Assembly: GCA_949752735.1 (NCBI GenBank)
Contig: OX457037.1
Coordinates: 64,047,686-64,111,685, forward strand
DNA length: 64,000 nucleotides
Reading direction: 5' to 3'
DNA from: Lumbricus terrestris
Lineage: Eukaryota > Annelida > Clitellata > Crassiclitellata > Lumbricidae
Below, one piece after another: positions 46,601 through 57,560 of the stretch; the stretch's first letter is position 1, and each line of letters opens with the position of its first letter. The position numbers and the translations under genes are program-made. The notes beneath the pieces were generated by a model, which made no database searches, was not told where the DNA came from, and saw only the letters and a list, made by a program, of their open reading frames with translations.

Positions 46601-49600
46601 AGTGCTAGCCACGTCCGCTCCATCGTTCAATTGAAAAGTCTGTTCTCGGTCCCCCTTTGCTCGTGGCCTACTTCCACTATATGCATCAACCTGGAATGGC
46701 CTTCCTCTGACACTCTGCTCCCTTTCTTAAAGTCATTCTCAGGCTTTCCTCTCTCATCTTAAGACAGTTTTATTTGACCGCGCTGAGGTTGGGAGCGCCT
46801 CTGAGTAGTCTCCTTGAAGAGGCGCTATACAACTGCATTTAATGAATGAATATCCTGTTTAAGTTTCTTCAGTTTTTGCTTGTCTGATCGTTCTGTGTTA
46901 TTGGCCGATTCCAACCTAACGTTGGTTGCCTTCTTCACTTCATCCTGCACTGGTCTAGCAGATCTCCAAGTCACAGACATGTCCCGACGCTTCACTGAAA
47001 CGTCAATAGGCACATAGGCATGCACAAAGCCAGGATTCCAATGGCGTATGTCAATAGCTTGAAATTTCATGCTTTATCATTGCCTAGCATTTCGAAAAAT
47101 CTCCACTAGACACCATTTTCATGGCATGGCACAATACTTCGTCAGTGTGACTTTCTCGCTGAGTTTTACGCTTATATATAACGTTGAATCACATAGTACA
47201 TTATGTACAACGCCAAAGTGCCAACCAATTAATAAACTAATATACTGGTAGGATACCTGTGGGCAAAACTGGCATACCGCTGGGGCAGAACTGGCATTCC
47301 GCTGGGGCAAAACTGCCATACCGCTGGGGCAAAAGTGCCAGTGATGGGGCAATAGTGGCACGTAAACCGGGGGCAAGAGTGGCATACAATGCTACTTTTG
47401 CCCCGATTTGGGTGCTAATAATTACTAGTAGCCTATCTATCAACATTATTGCGTTGCCTAATTTCTTAAAACTTTTAGCATTTAAAGGAACACACATTCC
47501 TGCATAATACAAAATAAAACTTTAACAAGTGCGATCTTAATACTGAAAGTGAGCAACATATTTGTGATACTCACGAGAGTTGCACATAACGCGAAAAATC
47601 GAAAAACTGATATAAAATTTTTACCATTCAACTCTTGGAAACTCTCGGCTTATGAAAACGTAACACTTAATGATAGTCTATGTTCGCACTAGGTAAAGGT
47701 TTCAGAAAATAAGTACATACTTCAAAAGAGGGGATGCCACTCTTACCCTACCCTGCCACTTTTGCACCACTTACCCCTACTTTTCCCTCCAAAAATAGCA
47801 TTTTCCTTCGCCATAATTTACTCATCTCAGAGCACGCCCCAAGTAATTTTATCCTTCTGATGAAGAGAAGTTGAAAACCCACTTCCGCGTCTATTATATA
47901 TTTTGGAGAATTGACAACAATTGCTTTGTTGGAACATTGCCACTAACAGTTGTGTAACTTGTGTATTCCTACTGGGTAACTTTATTTGCCTTTCTTTTAG
48001 AACTTAAGAACATTCGGAAATAATAGAACATTTAGAACACCTAAGAACATTTGGAGTCACTGACTAAATTCGAGTTGTCTTGTTTTGAACGTTGCTTACA
48101 AAATTAGTCACTTAAAATTCTGATTAGAATAATAATATGCCATCTCCGCTCTCACACCGGGGAGCGCGAGCTGTTCGGCGGTCGTAAAGAAAATGGGGCT
48201 CCAATCCATTGGTGCAAAGTGGCCATTATTTGTAGCATGACGCGACGCCTTACTGGAGGTGCCAACAACTCACCCATTGGACCCACTTCCTCATATAGGC
48301 CTACTGAATTAGACCTACTTCTCAACATATACTCACTAGGTGACAGAAATTTACCAGGAGGCATCTTCGGCGAGTGTCTGGAGACGGAAGTTATCTTATA
48401 TAAGCTTGTGTGTAATTGGTCCAAGATCTTGTTTACCTTGCGGACGGTCTGGTGATACGGGCCGGGTCAGACCTGGAAGTGACTTTGGACAGCCAATCTG
48501 ACCCACTTCACCCTAAAGTGACTTTAGGTCGACTTGAAGTCGACCCATGAAGCCAAAACGACTTGACCCGACTTGACAGAAAAACAACCGACTTCCGACT
48601 TGAAGTCGACTTCTGGCATGGTAATTACCATCATCATAGGCCTATAAATACGTACGGCTAATGATGCAGGATGTCAAGCCAGTTTTGCCTGGCAAATATT
48701 AATTTCATATAGGGCCTACTGATGAGTAAAGAGACCTCAACACTGTCTTGATGAAATAAATTGTTAAAATTTTACTAAGCCTACTTTATGCTGTTTGTAT
48801 TTGGGTTTGAACAGACTAGTGCTCTGGGCTATCTAATAACATTATAGCTTATTCTAGTATAACTGTAGGCCTACATGCTATAGCCTAATAGTTGACAATG
48901 TGACGGCAAATAATTATGAGTTTTTTAACTTGTCTATTGTCAGTGATTAAGCTTATTCAGATTACAATCACTATTATTATTGTTAGTTAGGCCTAACATA
49001 GAATAAGAGATAATAGGAATAGATCCCCAGAGGACAGTCGCTCGTTCTGGACCAATTTTTTCAACCCCTCCCCCCAAAAATGAAACCAAACTCCGCCAAC
49101 TATAATCTATAGAGGTTAGGGAACATCCTTCATTCGCACCCATCGCCACCAACTGCCTTGCGCTAGTGACTGATGATACTGATGATAGACATTACGGCCG
49201 AAAGATTTTTGTAAATAGTGTCTTATTTCATTTATGAGTGTCCCTACCGGAATTTGAGCGATAATCAACACCAAGTGCGCAGGTCTGATTTTTTTCTGGC
49301 AGAGTACTGCACTCCTCCCAATGAGCGATTAGGTCTTCCCTACAGCATCCGTCGGTATTTCCTTCAGGTGTTTCACAACTTTCGCACACGAGACCTTCAG
49401 AAGCAGCATTGAAAAAGCAATCCAAATTAGTTACAAAAACATCCTTAATTTCTTGTATTCACACCAATTCAGATGAATGCTACCAATGGCGCCGACGGGG
49501 GCCAAACTTTTGGGAATTTTTTTCATCTTACGCCAGAAAAAGCTGATGACTATTTAGGCATTTGGTCCGACTTGCCTTGAAATAATAATATTATTCAATT

Positions 49601-50363
49601 TTCCCTGCACCAAAAACTGATTACTTTTTTTAGTCATTCAACCGAATTGTCTGGGAAATATACCATTGAAATATACTGTTGAAACCCAATGTGGAGGCAC
49701 GTTCTATGGACATTTCTCAATTGGGGCCATTGCCGGATTTGCCCCCTGGATCCGCCCCTGAATGGTGCCTCTTTCCGCTTGAATACGAGTATCACTCATA
49801 ATCGGCGGCTCAAGGTCTGTCGCATCATACGGAGCATCAGACTCTCGTTAGTACAGGCCGAATGCAGAGTCGACTGGTTAGTGTGCTAGGCTTGGAACGC
49901 GGAGACTAGGTCAAGATATTTGCTGCATTGCAGGGATAGGTAGGTAATCTATTAGACAACCACAGCTAATTCTAATCGTAATCAACTTGTTTCTGTCTTA
50001 CGTTGATTCCAATTCCAACTTATTTGCAATTTTCCTCTAATTCCATACAAATATTGATTGGATCATCGATTCTGAATAGGGGCTCACTTTCCATGCACGC
50101 ACGTAGAAAACTTTAAACATATTCAGCAATGAAGATAACTGTCGCAACTAAGCTGAATATTACGGGGAAAGCTAATTGAATTTTCTCACCAAATAACTAC
50201 TGTGTAGCCTAATTCTATTCCATCTTGACAATATTATTGTTTGACTTGCAGGTACAGCTTACAATCCTATACCAATATACAGTAGGCTTGCATACATAAG
50301 TTTACTTTCTGCAGTTGAGCCCAACAGCACGAGAGTCAACGTTGTAAGAAAGAAGCCTTTCAT
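43670..50363 (-). CDS. Ly6/uPAR-like (three-finger) secreted protein, copy D2
   Basis: Exons on the minus strand: 50306-50363 (58 nt), 49248-49394 (147 nt) and 43670-43818 (149 nt). Phases are 1 and 1, GT/AG, giving 117 aa. Signal peptide of 19 residues ('MKGFFLTTLTLVLLGSTAE'), then an LU domain with 12 cysteines ('LVCESCE', 'HWEECS', 'QTCALG', 'RRCYTTCSTDYCNT'). The protein ends soon after, without a GPI-type tail. Exon 2 is 15 nt longer than in D1 and differs strongly outside the cysteine codons and first 27 nt. Intron 2 is 5.4 kb because of a transposon carrying LINEs. Confidence 0.9.
44260..45135 (+). mobile_element. CR1/Jockey-like LINE 3' part
   Basis: Frame from about 44,280 to 44,832 encodes the end of a reverse transcriptase: 'IAKNIGIISRIAYILP', 'LYYTLVYPYLTYCNLVWAS', 'LINLQKKAVRIIAG', 'AQMWNKIPIDIRQ' and 'FKKRLRVFLSS', with a stop at 44832. 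A 3' UTR with 'GGGATGTCAATCCC' follows, ending in AATTG repeats at about 45,110-45,135. It is 5'-truncated, as expected for LINE insertion, and its frame is intact. Confidence 0.9.
46095..46850 (+). mobile_element. L2-like LINE 3' part
   Basis: Broken frames with 'DFGVALDQELTFAPHIH', 'CQLRQLRTVVRSL' and 'HSFVTTRLDYCCSFYDCL'. The 3' end 'GGGAGCGCCTCTGAGTAG', 'AGAGGCGCTATACAACTGCA' finishes in AATG repeats. The tail can fold (AGCGCCTC with GAGGCGCT) and is copied by the SINEs at 34951 and 54124. Confidence 0.9.
47257..47405. repeat. Tandem array 'GGGGCAAAACTGGCATACCG'
   Basis: Six to seven units of 20-23 bp (GGGCAAAACTGGCAT, GGGCAGAACTGGCAT, GGGCAAAAGTGCCAG and similar) in the right subterminal part of the 3.9-kb element. 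Confidence 0.85.
49493..49760. mobile_element. hAT MITE in D2 intron 1
   Basis: 268 bp flanked by AATGGCGC (49485-49492) and AATGGTGC (49761-49768). Right end 'GGATCCGCCCCTG' is typical of hAT. D1 lacks the insertion near 40,415. Confidence 0.75.
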
Positions 50364-50934
50364 CTTTGTTGGAAGTCTTTTCCTCCGTAATTGCTTCCGA
50401 GTAGCAGGCAGGTGAACGTGTTTAACTGTTTATGCGTATATTGTGACTGACTTTTACACAGAACTACCTTAGCTTCGTCGTCATTAATTATTGCGTTATC
50501 ATGACAAGCTTCCCTCAGAATAAATGTGAAGAATAAAATGCCTTAAAATTCTAACGAAAATTTCAGGTGCGTTATCAAAATGAATGTGCACAAGAACTGG
50601 AAGCTGGCAATGCAAAAAACAAGAGCTTAATATTTAATAGTTTATCATTCAAACCAAAGCATGCACAATGAAAACAAGCAATAAAGACCGGCAACACAGC
50701 TGGTGCAAGATTTTTCAATTCGTGTCTGGAAAGCAATTGCTTAATTATTAATAATTGTCTCAATACAACCTCAGACGAATAATAATTATTACGACGCTAG
50801 AAATGCGCAAAAGCGTGGGCACAACGCGTGCATAATAATAATTACTATTATTATCTTTGCCCATTGACTCCCTGCTAAAGCCGCAGCCGATCGAGTCGTG
50901 CGCTACTATAGGCCTACCAGTTGAGTCATTCCCA

Positions 50935-51245
50935 CATTGTTTTGCTCGATCGTTCTCTGACTCCACTGTTGCACTCATCCACTCCTTCATCACTGTCCGA
51001 CTAGAATATTGCTGCTCACTCTTTGTCGGCCTCCCAGGGTCCCGCGTTCTCCCGCACGCATTTTGCGGACGCACCCGCAAATTCGGCAATGTCTCCCGGT
51101 TATACCCGGCAGTCGATCGAGTCGATCGATCGACCATAACTCGACCAAGTCGAGTCAATCTAAAAATCGTCGACTCGATTGACTTGCGAGTCGAGTAGAT
51201 TGTTAGCTTTGCCAAGTAGAGTAGATCGTTGTTTCTTCGACTCGA
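50935..51245 (+). mobile_element. LINE fragment plus AGTCGA block (D2 copy)
   Basis: 50,935-51,110 encodes 'HSFITVRLEYCCSLFVGLP', matching 42,404-42,595. 51,110-51,245 repeats GTCGATCGA and ACTCGAC words like D1. Confidence 0.75.
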
Positions 51246-51299
51246 CTAAGAAATATTTTACTGATTATTCTTTGCAGCTGCGTCACAATTGACCTGCAT

Positions 51300-52130
51300 G
51301 ATATAACGATGTAATTCCGTCAGATTTCCGTGTTGGTATACACACAACTGCAAATAATGAACCTCTTAGCCGCTGGCACTTTCGCATTAATGAAACTGTA
51401 GAAGCTATTGACTACGTAACAGAGATACTAAGTCTTGTCTCACAATTCTACGGTGAAAATTGAGATTATTATGATGCGCTATAAGAATACCTTAGTTTCA
51501 TTAGATTCTTTTAAGCTAGTCATTGTCGACAATCTCAAATCGTTCGACACAGACTAAGCTTAGTTGACTGTTGACCAGTTGTAGACCTATAGTTAAAGGA
51601 GTTGTCTGTTGACCAATTTTTGTGGAGCCAACAAACAAACGAGAAGTCAAGAATGAACACAACGCAGTTCTTTTGTATGGAATTGACTTATGAAAAGATA
51701 GAGGAGAAAGATAGACTTACAGACAGACATAGGCTACAGACAGACAGAGACAGACAGACAGACAGAAGAAAAGAATATGTGGATGTTATCTTAAAAAATA
51801 ATATGAACTGAGATTTGCCAGTGTTCATTACGTTTTTGCGACCTGCAATGCATCATGGCTCATGATCGAGCAATCCACAGCACTCTCGGTTTGCAGTCCT
51901 CGGAGGACCAATCGATGAGTCATGTTACTTGAGTCTGTTGTGAATCTCATTTTCACAAGCCAGAAAACATGTGAACTTTATTTATGTGAAGAGACACCAC
52001 AGTGCCTTCATGTAGACAAACATTGTTTCAATCAATGTGTCTTACTCTGCTAACTGCTTTGTCCTTAAAATAATTAGCCTCTATATATGGGCCTATTATA
52101 TTCATATAAAGTTAGCAGAAGCGTTTAGGC
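51300..52130. other. No gene recognised
   Basis: Unique AT-rich DNA between the Ly6 unit and the propeller pseudogene. A CAGA microsatellite lies at about 51,715-51,770; the frame across it is not credible. Confidence 0.4.
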
Positions 52131-52131
52131 C

Positions 52132-52760
52132 CTATGTATCCGCCAATGCACTATGTCTATGAAGGTGGGTGTCATCGTTGTTGGCCACAAACAGTCGAAT
52201 ATTTGATTCATCCAGAAGAATTCTCCACGGAGATTTTAATCCGTGAGTTTCCTTTGTGAGAATTTCTCTCTTAAATTCTAAATTTGAATCCAATAACACA
52301 ATTCGACTGTTCCCTCGATCAGCGACCATCACGAATCCACTTCCATCGATGGACAAATGGACTGGATTATTCAGTTGTCCAATGGTAGATCCACGTTTCC
52401 CACCGAATGACTTTTTGAGTTTTCCATGTGCATCTACCACACAAACTCTGTTTAGATCGCCCTCGAAGTAACCATGACTCACCACGAAATGACCATTGGT
52501 CAGTTTTATAGCATGTAGGCTAGTGGCCAACTAATGCCTGCGTCTGATGAGAGATTAATTTCACGTATCAGTTGACCATTTTGCGAATATTCATTCAGTT
52601 TATTTTTTTCAAAAACTGTTAAGATTACATTCGATTTAGCTGTAACTGACAAACCGTCCCCCCAGTCCTCTCCTGTGGACCATTTTCGTATAATAATATT
52701 CGAACGATAACCAAGTCAGACCCAGTTGAGCACGTACAAGTAAACAGGCTGTGAAAAGGT
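52132..52760 (-). pseudogene. NHL-like beta-propeller, last exon, frameshifted
   Basis: Minus-strand propeller segment: 'VYLYVLNWV', an in-frame TGA, 'GYRSNIIIRKWSTGEDWGDG', 'LSVTAKSNVILTVFEKNKLN', then after a frameshift 'HAIKLTNGHFVVSHG', 'NNPVHLSIDGSGFVMVADRG' and 'NSRIVLLDSNLEF'. These are NHL-repeat blocks (ADRGNSRIVLLD type). The frameshift falls exactly on a TAGCCTA word; without five bases the frame is continuous. The C-terminus ends early after 'RLFVANND'. Distantly related to the propeller exons at 1,620-3,771 and 17,625. Probably dead unless sequencing error explains both faults. Confidence 0.8.
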
Positions 52761-53064
52761 TAATTGCAATTTCAAAGATCTTACTACATAGGCTACCATG
52801 TCCAGTGGTCCACTACAAGTCCTTCATATGGCCTATTTCTGACACAAAAATCAGATTCTAAGCTGCACCGAAAGATTATTTCCTCAGCGAAACATTCTAA
52901 GAAGTCTTCATTTGGAATGTCATGAGACATCATAACTAATTATTTTAGAAAAACTTTCCAAAATAACAGCAGCAGGTTCATATGTTCTTCGGGGCAACAG
53001 AATGTTCGTTATAGCCTATTAATAAACAAATCCTTATATAATTATGCCTATGTGCAAATCTAAC

Positions 53065-53169
53065 CTGAGTCGTTGAATCTTAGAATTTCTTGCACTTTCG
53101 ACGATGTTTTCTTTCCTTGCGGCAATTTCTGATTCTGATCAAACATTTCTTTCGCTCTGCCTACAATTC
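53065..53169 (-). CDS. Candidate linker exon upstream of the NHL-like exon
   Basis: 105 nt with acceptor TCTATTTTACAG and donor CAG|GTTAGA, open in the phase 1/1 frame (34 codons, 'VGRAKEMFDQNQKLPQGKKT' and onward, hydrophilic). A paralogous exon with the same phase lies at 56222-56335. Position and strand suggest the exon before the propeller exon at 52,132-52,760, but no transcript evidence exists. Confidence 0.5.
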
Positions 53170-53561
53170 CTGTAAAATAGAGAACACGCAAAACTGGACT
53201 TCGAATTTCTGATGTTGATGCAGCTATGGTTAACTTGATAATTTTATCTTAAATGCAAGGCTACAGGCTTTTTACATGAATTTTTAAATCTCTTCTTTCT
53301 CTTCTAATCCTTCTCGATAAATTATTCCCAATAGGATGGCAATGGCCTTTTTTCTTACTATTTTAACTGCACATAAGTGCTTCTACAATTGCACAAACCC
53401 ATTTGGAACTGCACAGTTTATCAAGAACCGCACGTTAAAAATGCCCTGGGTTACAGAATATTCGCATCTCGATTTTTTAAACCGTGCGTTGTAGATAGGT
53501 TTAGTGTTCTTATGAGCTTGATGTTTTCATATGTCTGTCTGTTTTCCGTGCCATCAGTGTT

Positions 53562-53896
53562 TAATTATTTTCTATTACAAGTTATTTAACATCAAAGGGA
53601 CCATTATAATTTGTTTCAATTATAACCATGACTAATTGACTATGCACATTGCACATGCGCTACGTTGTCAATTGTAAGTCAGCCTATACAAATATATAAG
53701 GCAGTGGTTCCCAACCTTTTTTGACTTGCGGGCCACTTTTTCTAAGTTGAAGGACACGAGGGCCACTTTTTCTTAATTGAAGGACATTAGGGGGTCACAA
53801 GGCTAGAATTTAATTAATTAAAATCATATAAAATGGTTATAATTGAAACAAATTATAATCTTTGATGTTAAATAACTTGTAATAGAAAATAATTAT
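53562..53896. repeat. 68-bp inverted repeat with about 200-bp loop
   Basis: 53,562-53,629 is nearly the exact reverse complement of 53,833-53,896, except for about 5 extra bases (GGACC) in the left arm. The right arm lies inside the hAT element 53702-54025, the left arm outside it. Confidence 0.85.
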
Positions 53897-54025
53897 GTGT
53901 TATATGCTGTCCAAATTGTCAATTTTTTTATTATTTTTAATTCTTTGAGAGATGAATGCCATTTTTTGAGGCCTGGCGGGCCACTTTTGGCCCGCGGGCC
54001 ATGGGTTGGGAAATGGGAACCACTG
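53702..54025. mobile_element. hAT MITE
   Basis: Ends CAGTGGTTCCCAACC and GGTTGGGAAATGGGAACCACTG-type inverse, in two parts of the same terminal pattern; ATAAGG borders both sides (a shortened 8-bp duplication). 'GGGCCACTTTTTC' direct repeats inside. About 324 bp, no coding capacity. Confidence 0.85.
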
Positions 54026-54123
54026 ATAAGGTGAACGATATCAAATAAGGAACATCAAAGAACATCAGCAGCTGCTCTGCTTCAGTTCTCTGTTCTCTCT
54101 GGATCTTCACCGAGCATCGATGC

Positions 54124-54335
54124 GGGGCGCGGTGGTGTAGTGGTGGCGTCGTTGCCTTGAAGCCGGAAGGTTCGAGGTTCGAATCCACCTCAAATCGCCG
54201 CTTAAGGACCCTGGGCAAGTCCTTCACTCGCAATCGCTCAGCGCTTCGACGTGAAACTCCAATGCAGTCGGGAGCGCCTCTGAGTAGAGAGCTTGAAGGG
54301 GCGCTATGACAAGTACGCATACAAACAAAAAACAT
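54124..54335 (+). mobile_element. tRNA-derived SINE with LINE tail, copy 2
   Basis: Very close to copy 1 at 34951: same head, body and 'GGGAGCGCCTCTGAGTAG' tail. Ends in CATACAAAC and A-rich sequence. ATCGAT on both sides may be a short target duplication. Confidence 0.92.
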
Positions 54336-55059
54336 AATCGATCACTGACAACCCTTCTGATATGACGCAGCAAAGCGAATAAACTGATTCGCTTAGCCTT
54401 CGAGCATCCTTTTCATATAAATTTTGAGTTAACGATTACTATTGTGATCACGACCCAGGCTACCCCACAGCTCTTCCTGTTTAAGAGCACATCGTCGTTT
54501 TAAGACAGCTTATACATATTCTAGGCTATAAACTTTACAATGAAAATTTGATTTGGAAGAAGCAATTAAATGGAACTAAAATTGACTGACAATCAACAAA
54601 GATCATTTGATAAATGACTGCAAGTTAACACAAAAGCCATAATCGACATCCCAGGTCTAAAATTCTCAATCTGAAAAGGAACCCTAATATATTTTCTGAA
54701 AAGATATGTCTACCTATAAACAATATTTTGAACGACAACCAAGCAGTTTCGATGAAGTCAAGCTATACGAACAAACCAGCAGACAGACTAAAGAGTTTAA
54801 GGGCAAGCAACTCATCATGCATGCAGTCGAGTTTCGCTTGCACGTCAGAGAAGTCATAGGCTTACGCGTATCTCTTGAAGACGGTGTCATGCATTATGCA
54901 TAAAAAAACATGAGTCATTACCATGATACATTACATCTTACTCGGGACAGTCTAGTGTATACATGCCGTGCTGAGCAGATGACGATCGATGGCTAAATTC
55001 CCGGTCTGAGAAGACTTTGTTTCGAGATTTCTGCTCAACCTTTAGAGAACTCTGCTATA
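54336..55059. other. No gene; one small ORF
   Basis: 54706-54903 (+) is a 65-codon ATG frame with no recognised motif and no splice or promoter support. Rest is AT-rich unique DNA. Confidence 0.35.
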
Positions 55060-55067
55060 ACGAGTAG

Positions 55068-55973
55068 CAGTGGCGTAACAAGGTCTTGGGGGCCCCTGTG
55101 CATAGCTTAGGTGGTGGGCCCTTAAATGCCTGAAACCTCATTGGATTTAAAAAAACAAAGCTGTGCAAAACGTCTGGTTCCTTTACGAAATTTGTATATT
55201 TAACACCAAAGTTAAACGAAAATAAACTAGCCAAATTTTTTTATTTCATCAAAATTTATCTAATGAAACATATTCTTCTCCATATCAGCAAAGAAAAATT
55301 GAACTCATTTACCATACAAAAGTAATCACAAAAATTGCTTCATCTCCTGAAGTAATAATCATCAACCAACCATAGGCCCTGCTTAAATTCTCCAAGCTGT
55401 TGGGTTTGTTGATTAAAAGAGCGGAAAATGTAGGCATAGCGAATTTGGCAAGTGTGAAATGATTCAATCAAGTCTACGGCTAACCTACTACGGGGGTCTA
55501 AATCCGAAATGCTAAAATGCTCGTTTGCGCGCCTTCTCTTGTGCAAAAAATATCCACCCCTTGTGAGGTATCAAGCCTGAATCCATTGGTGATGTAACTG
55601 CTGCCGTAGCCTCTGAAATTCGAGGTCTACTCGGTTCAGTTCAATATCCATGTCAGCCGTGCACCATCTCTGCACTGAATCAAACCGGAATTCGATTCTG
55701 CCACCATGTCTGATGTAGGCCTAGTCATCGGTGGAAGCTCGCTCTTCACAGGCATCATAAATGCGGAAATCTTTTGCATCTTAGCGGTCTTTCTTCTTTA
55801 CCCGTTCTTCTCGTGGTTGTCACTTAAATAAGACTTAGCCTAGGCATGACTTGGGGGACAGAAAGAGTGCCGTACGAGAGCAAAAAAATATACAGAGTCT
55901 GACCCCGGGGGCCCCTGCAAGCCGGGGACCCACGTGCACTGCACAGGTTGCACGCCCTATTGCTACGCCACTG
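55068..55973. mobile_element. hAT element, 906 bp
   Basis: Ends CAGTGGCGTAAC and GTTACG-type inverse (GCTACGCCACTG), with a perfect 8-bp duplication ACGAGTAG at 55060-55067 and 55974-55981. A solo right end of this family is at about 15,930-15,985. A 68-codon minus-strand frame (55340-55546) is too short to be a transposase. Confidence 0.93.
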
Positions 55974-56221
55974 ACGAGTAGGCTACAATGACCTACTCTG
56001 TTGCATCAAACTGTTTCTATTAGGCTAAACACTTCCAAAATCGTGTATTAAGATGGCAAGATATGTCGATATAGACGCCTGGCTACTCACTATCATTATG
56101 CTGAGGTTGTGCTAACGCTTGGTTTCCAAGGCTACTTCAGGGTAGCTCAAGGAACTGCACTTAGGTCCTATTATATAATTACCTCAATACCGATAATATG
56201 CACATGTCTATCAAATCTAAC

Positions 56222-56335
56222 CTGCTTTGCCAAATCGTTGAATTCCATGCGCTTGGTCAATGGCTTTTTTCTTCCCTGTTACACTCGGTTGTTTCATTTG
56301 CTGACATTTCTGCCTCAAATCTTCAGTGCTGGTAC
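56222..56335 (-). CDS. Paralogous linker exon
   Basis: 114 nt, acceptor TCCATATTTAG, donor GCAG|GTTAGATTTG, open in phase 1/1 (37 codons, 'TSTEDLRQKCQQMKQPSVTG' and onward). It resembles the exon at 53065-53169 in length, phase, hydrophilic make-up and donor sequence, so it is probably a duplicated exon of a propeller gene. Its own propeller exon was not found. Confidence 0.45.
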
Positions 56336-56560
56336 CTAAATATGGAAAAACATGTATGCCCGGACAACGAGATTCCGCTGTGACAGAATTGATAATTAAC
56401 TGAATTCTTTATCTTATAAAGCCTTTAACCTTTATCTTCCCAGATACCGAAATCGTCATTCTATCACTTCAGAATTTCGCTATGTTAGAGTTTACCGTCT
56501 AATTAGAGGTAATCAGTGCCCCCCAAATTTTTTTGGGCGGTTGTCAGAATTATGCATATG

Positions 56561-57207
56561 TTCCCAAAGTGGAACGTTGGGTCACTTTGACTAGTAAAAA
56601 AGCATCATGCATATGTAAAAATATAACTTTATCCAAATGATGCAGATATACAATTTTGTATAAGCTGTGATCCACAAAGGTTAATACCCCACCTCTACCC
56701 TAACTTTTACCTATCCCACCCCATGCCCACCCATTCACCCAGCCCCACCCTTCCACCCCAACCCACCCCATAAAATGCTCAAGATATGAAATTTATGAAA
56801 AATATCGTTTAAATTTGTTTTCAAACCGTTCCTACCGCGCAATTACCCTGACCGACCGCATCCCACAAACCCCACTTCAGTCCCCAGTCCCAAACCCGCC
56901 ACCCCACCCCACCTTCCCCAAATTCGCCCCTCACACAATAGACACAATTCAACCCAAATAGATGATAAAGTCAATTAATTATCATGCATTTGTAATTTAT
57001 ATTAATTTTAAATATTTATTAGCATAAATGTCGTTTTTTGACAAAATTGCATCAAAATAATCATTTTATTTAGCTGCAACGGACTTGAAATAAAAGTACA
57101 TAAACATGCCCCCATCTTTGGGCGAGTAAATGAATATTTATTAGGTGACTTATAGTAGGTTTTACAGTCCCTCAAAAAAAAATTTAAAATATGTTCCACT
57201 TTGGGAA
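56561..57207. mobile_element. MITE with TTCCCAAAGTGGAAC ends
   Basis: Exact 15-bp inverted ends at 56561-56575 and 57193-57207. No clear target duplication. Interior 56,690-56,940 is unusually rich in CCCACCCC words. Confidence 0.6.
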
Positions 57208-57339
57208 CGTTGGGTCAATAAAGGTTAATAAAGGCATATTTCAGGAGGCCTATAACGTCGCAAGCAGGTTTGACGCTCTTTTATTAGCATCCAGTTTTTC
57301 ATATGTCATTGCTTTTCTGCGCTACCATTGTCCGGTAAA

Positions 57340-57560
57340 ACCAGAGCCCTGCGCCGACTTGATCCTTTCGGCGGCGGCGCGCGAGTCATTTTTGGTCGGC
57401 GGCGGCGGCGCGCCGTTCCATGAAAGTCGGCGGCGGCGACGCCGACAAATTATCGGCGACGGCGACGGCGGCGCGGCGCGGCGCGGCGTCGTTTGGCCAA
57501 AAGAAGATGCTGCCCCAAGATCGGTCCAGAGTCATTCGGAAAGCCCAATGCCAGGGCTCT
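57340..57560. repeat. GC-rich GGCGGCGGC block
   Basis: About 220 bp of GGCGGC/GGCGAC repeats in AT-rich surroundings. AGAGCCCTG near the start and CAGGGCTCT near the end are inverted, hinting at a hAT-like MITE; no duplication seen. Confidence 0.55.

Larger units (their letters stand above)
43893..47777. mobile_element. 3.9-kb TA-flanked element with later LINE insertions
   Basis: Starts GGGGAGGCGGGGGCAAGAGT and ends with a related inverted GGGGTAAGTGGTGCAAAAGT, with TA at 43891-43892 and 47778-47779. D1 shows the empty site near 37,050. Subterminal words such as GGGGCAAAAGTGGCA recur at both ends. Two LINEs sit inside. Minus-strand coding-like pieces at 46,851-47,070 ('SDKQKLKKLKQD') and near 46,050 may be remains of its own gene. 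The design matches 2140-2939; a pogo-like origin is inferred. Confidence 0.75.
43350..51300. repeat. Tandem duplication unit D2 (Ly6-like gene)
   Basis: Second unit of the pair, enlarged by the 3.9-kb TA-flanked element 43893-47777 in intron 2. With the known insertions removed, the two units are similar in length and share all exon positions. Confidence 0.85.

Noticed and set aside
54706..54903. 65-codon ATG frame
   Set aside because: No recognised family or context; expected by chance in 64 kb.
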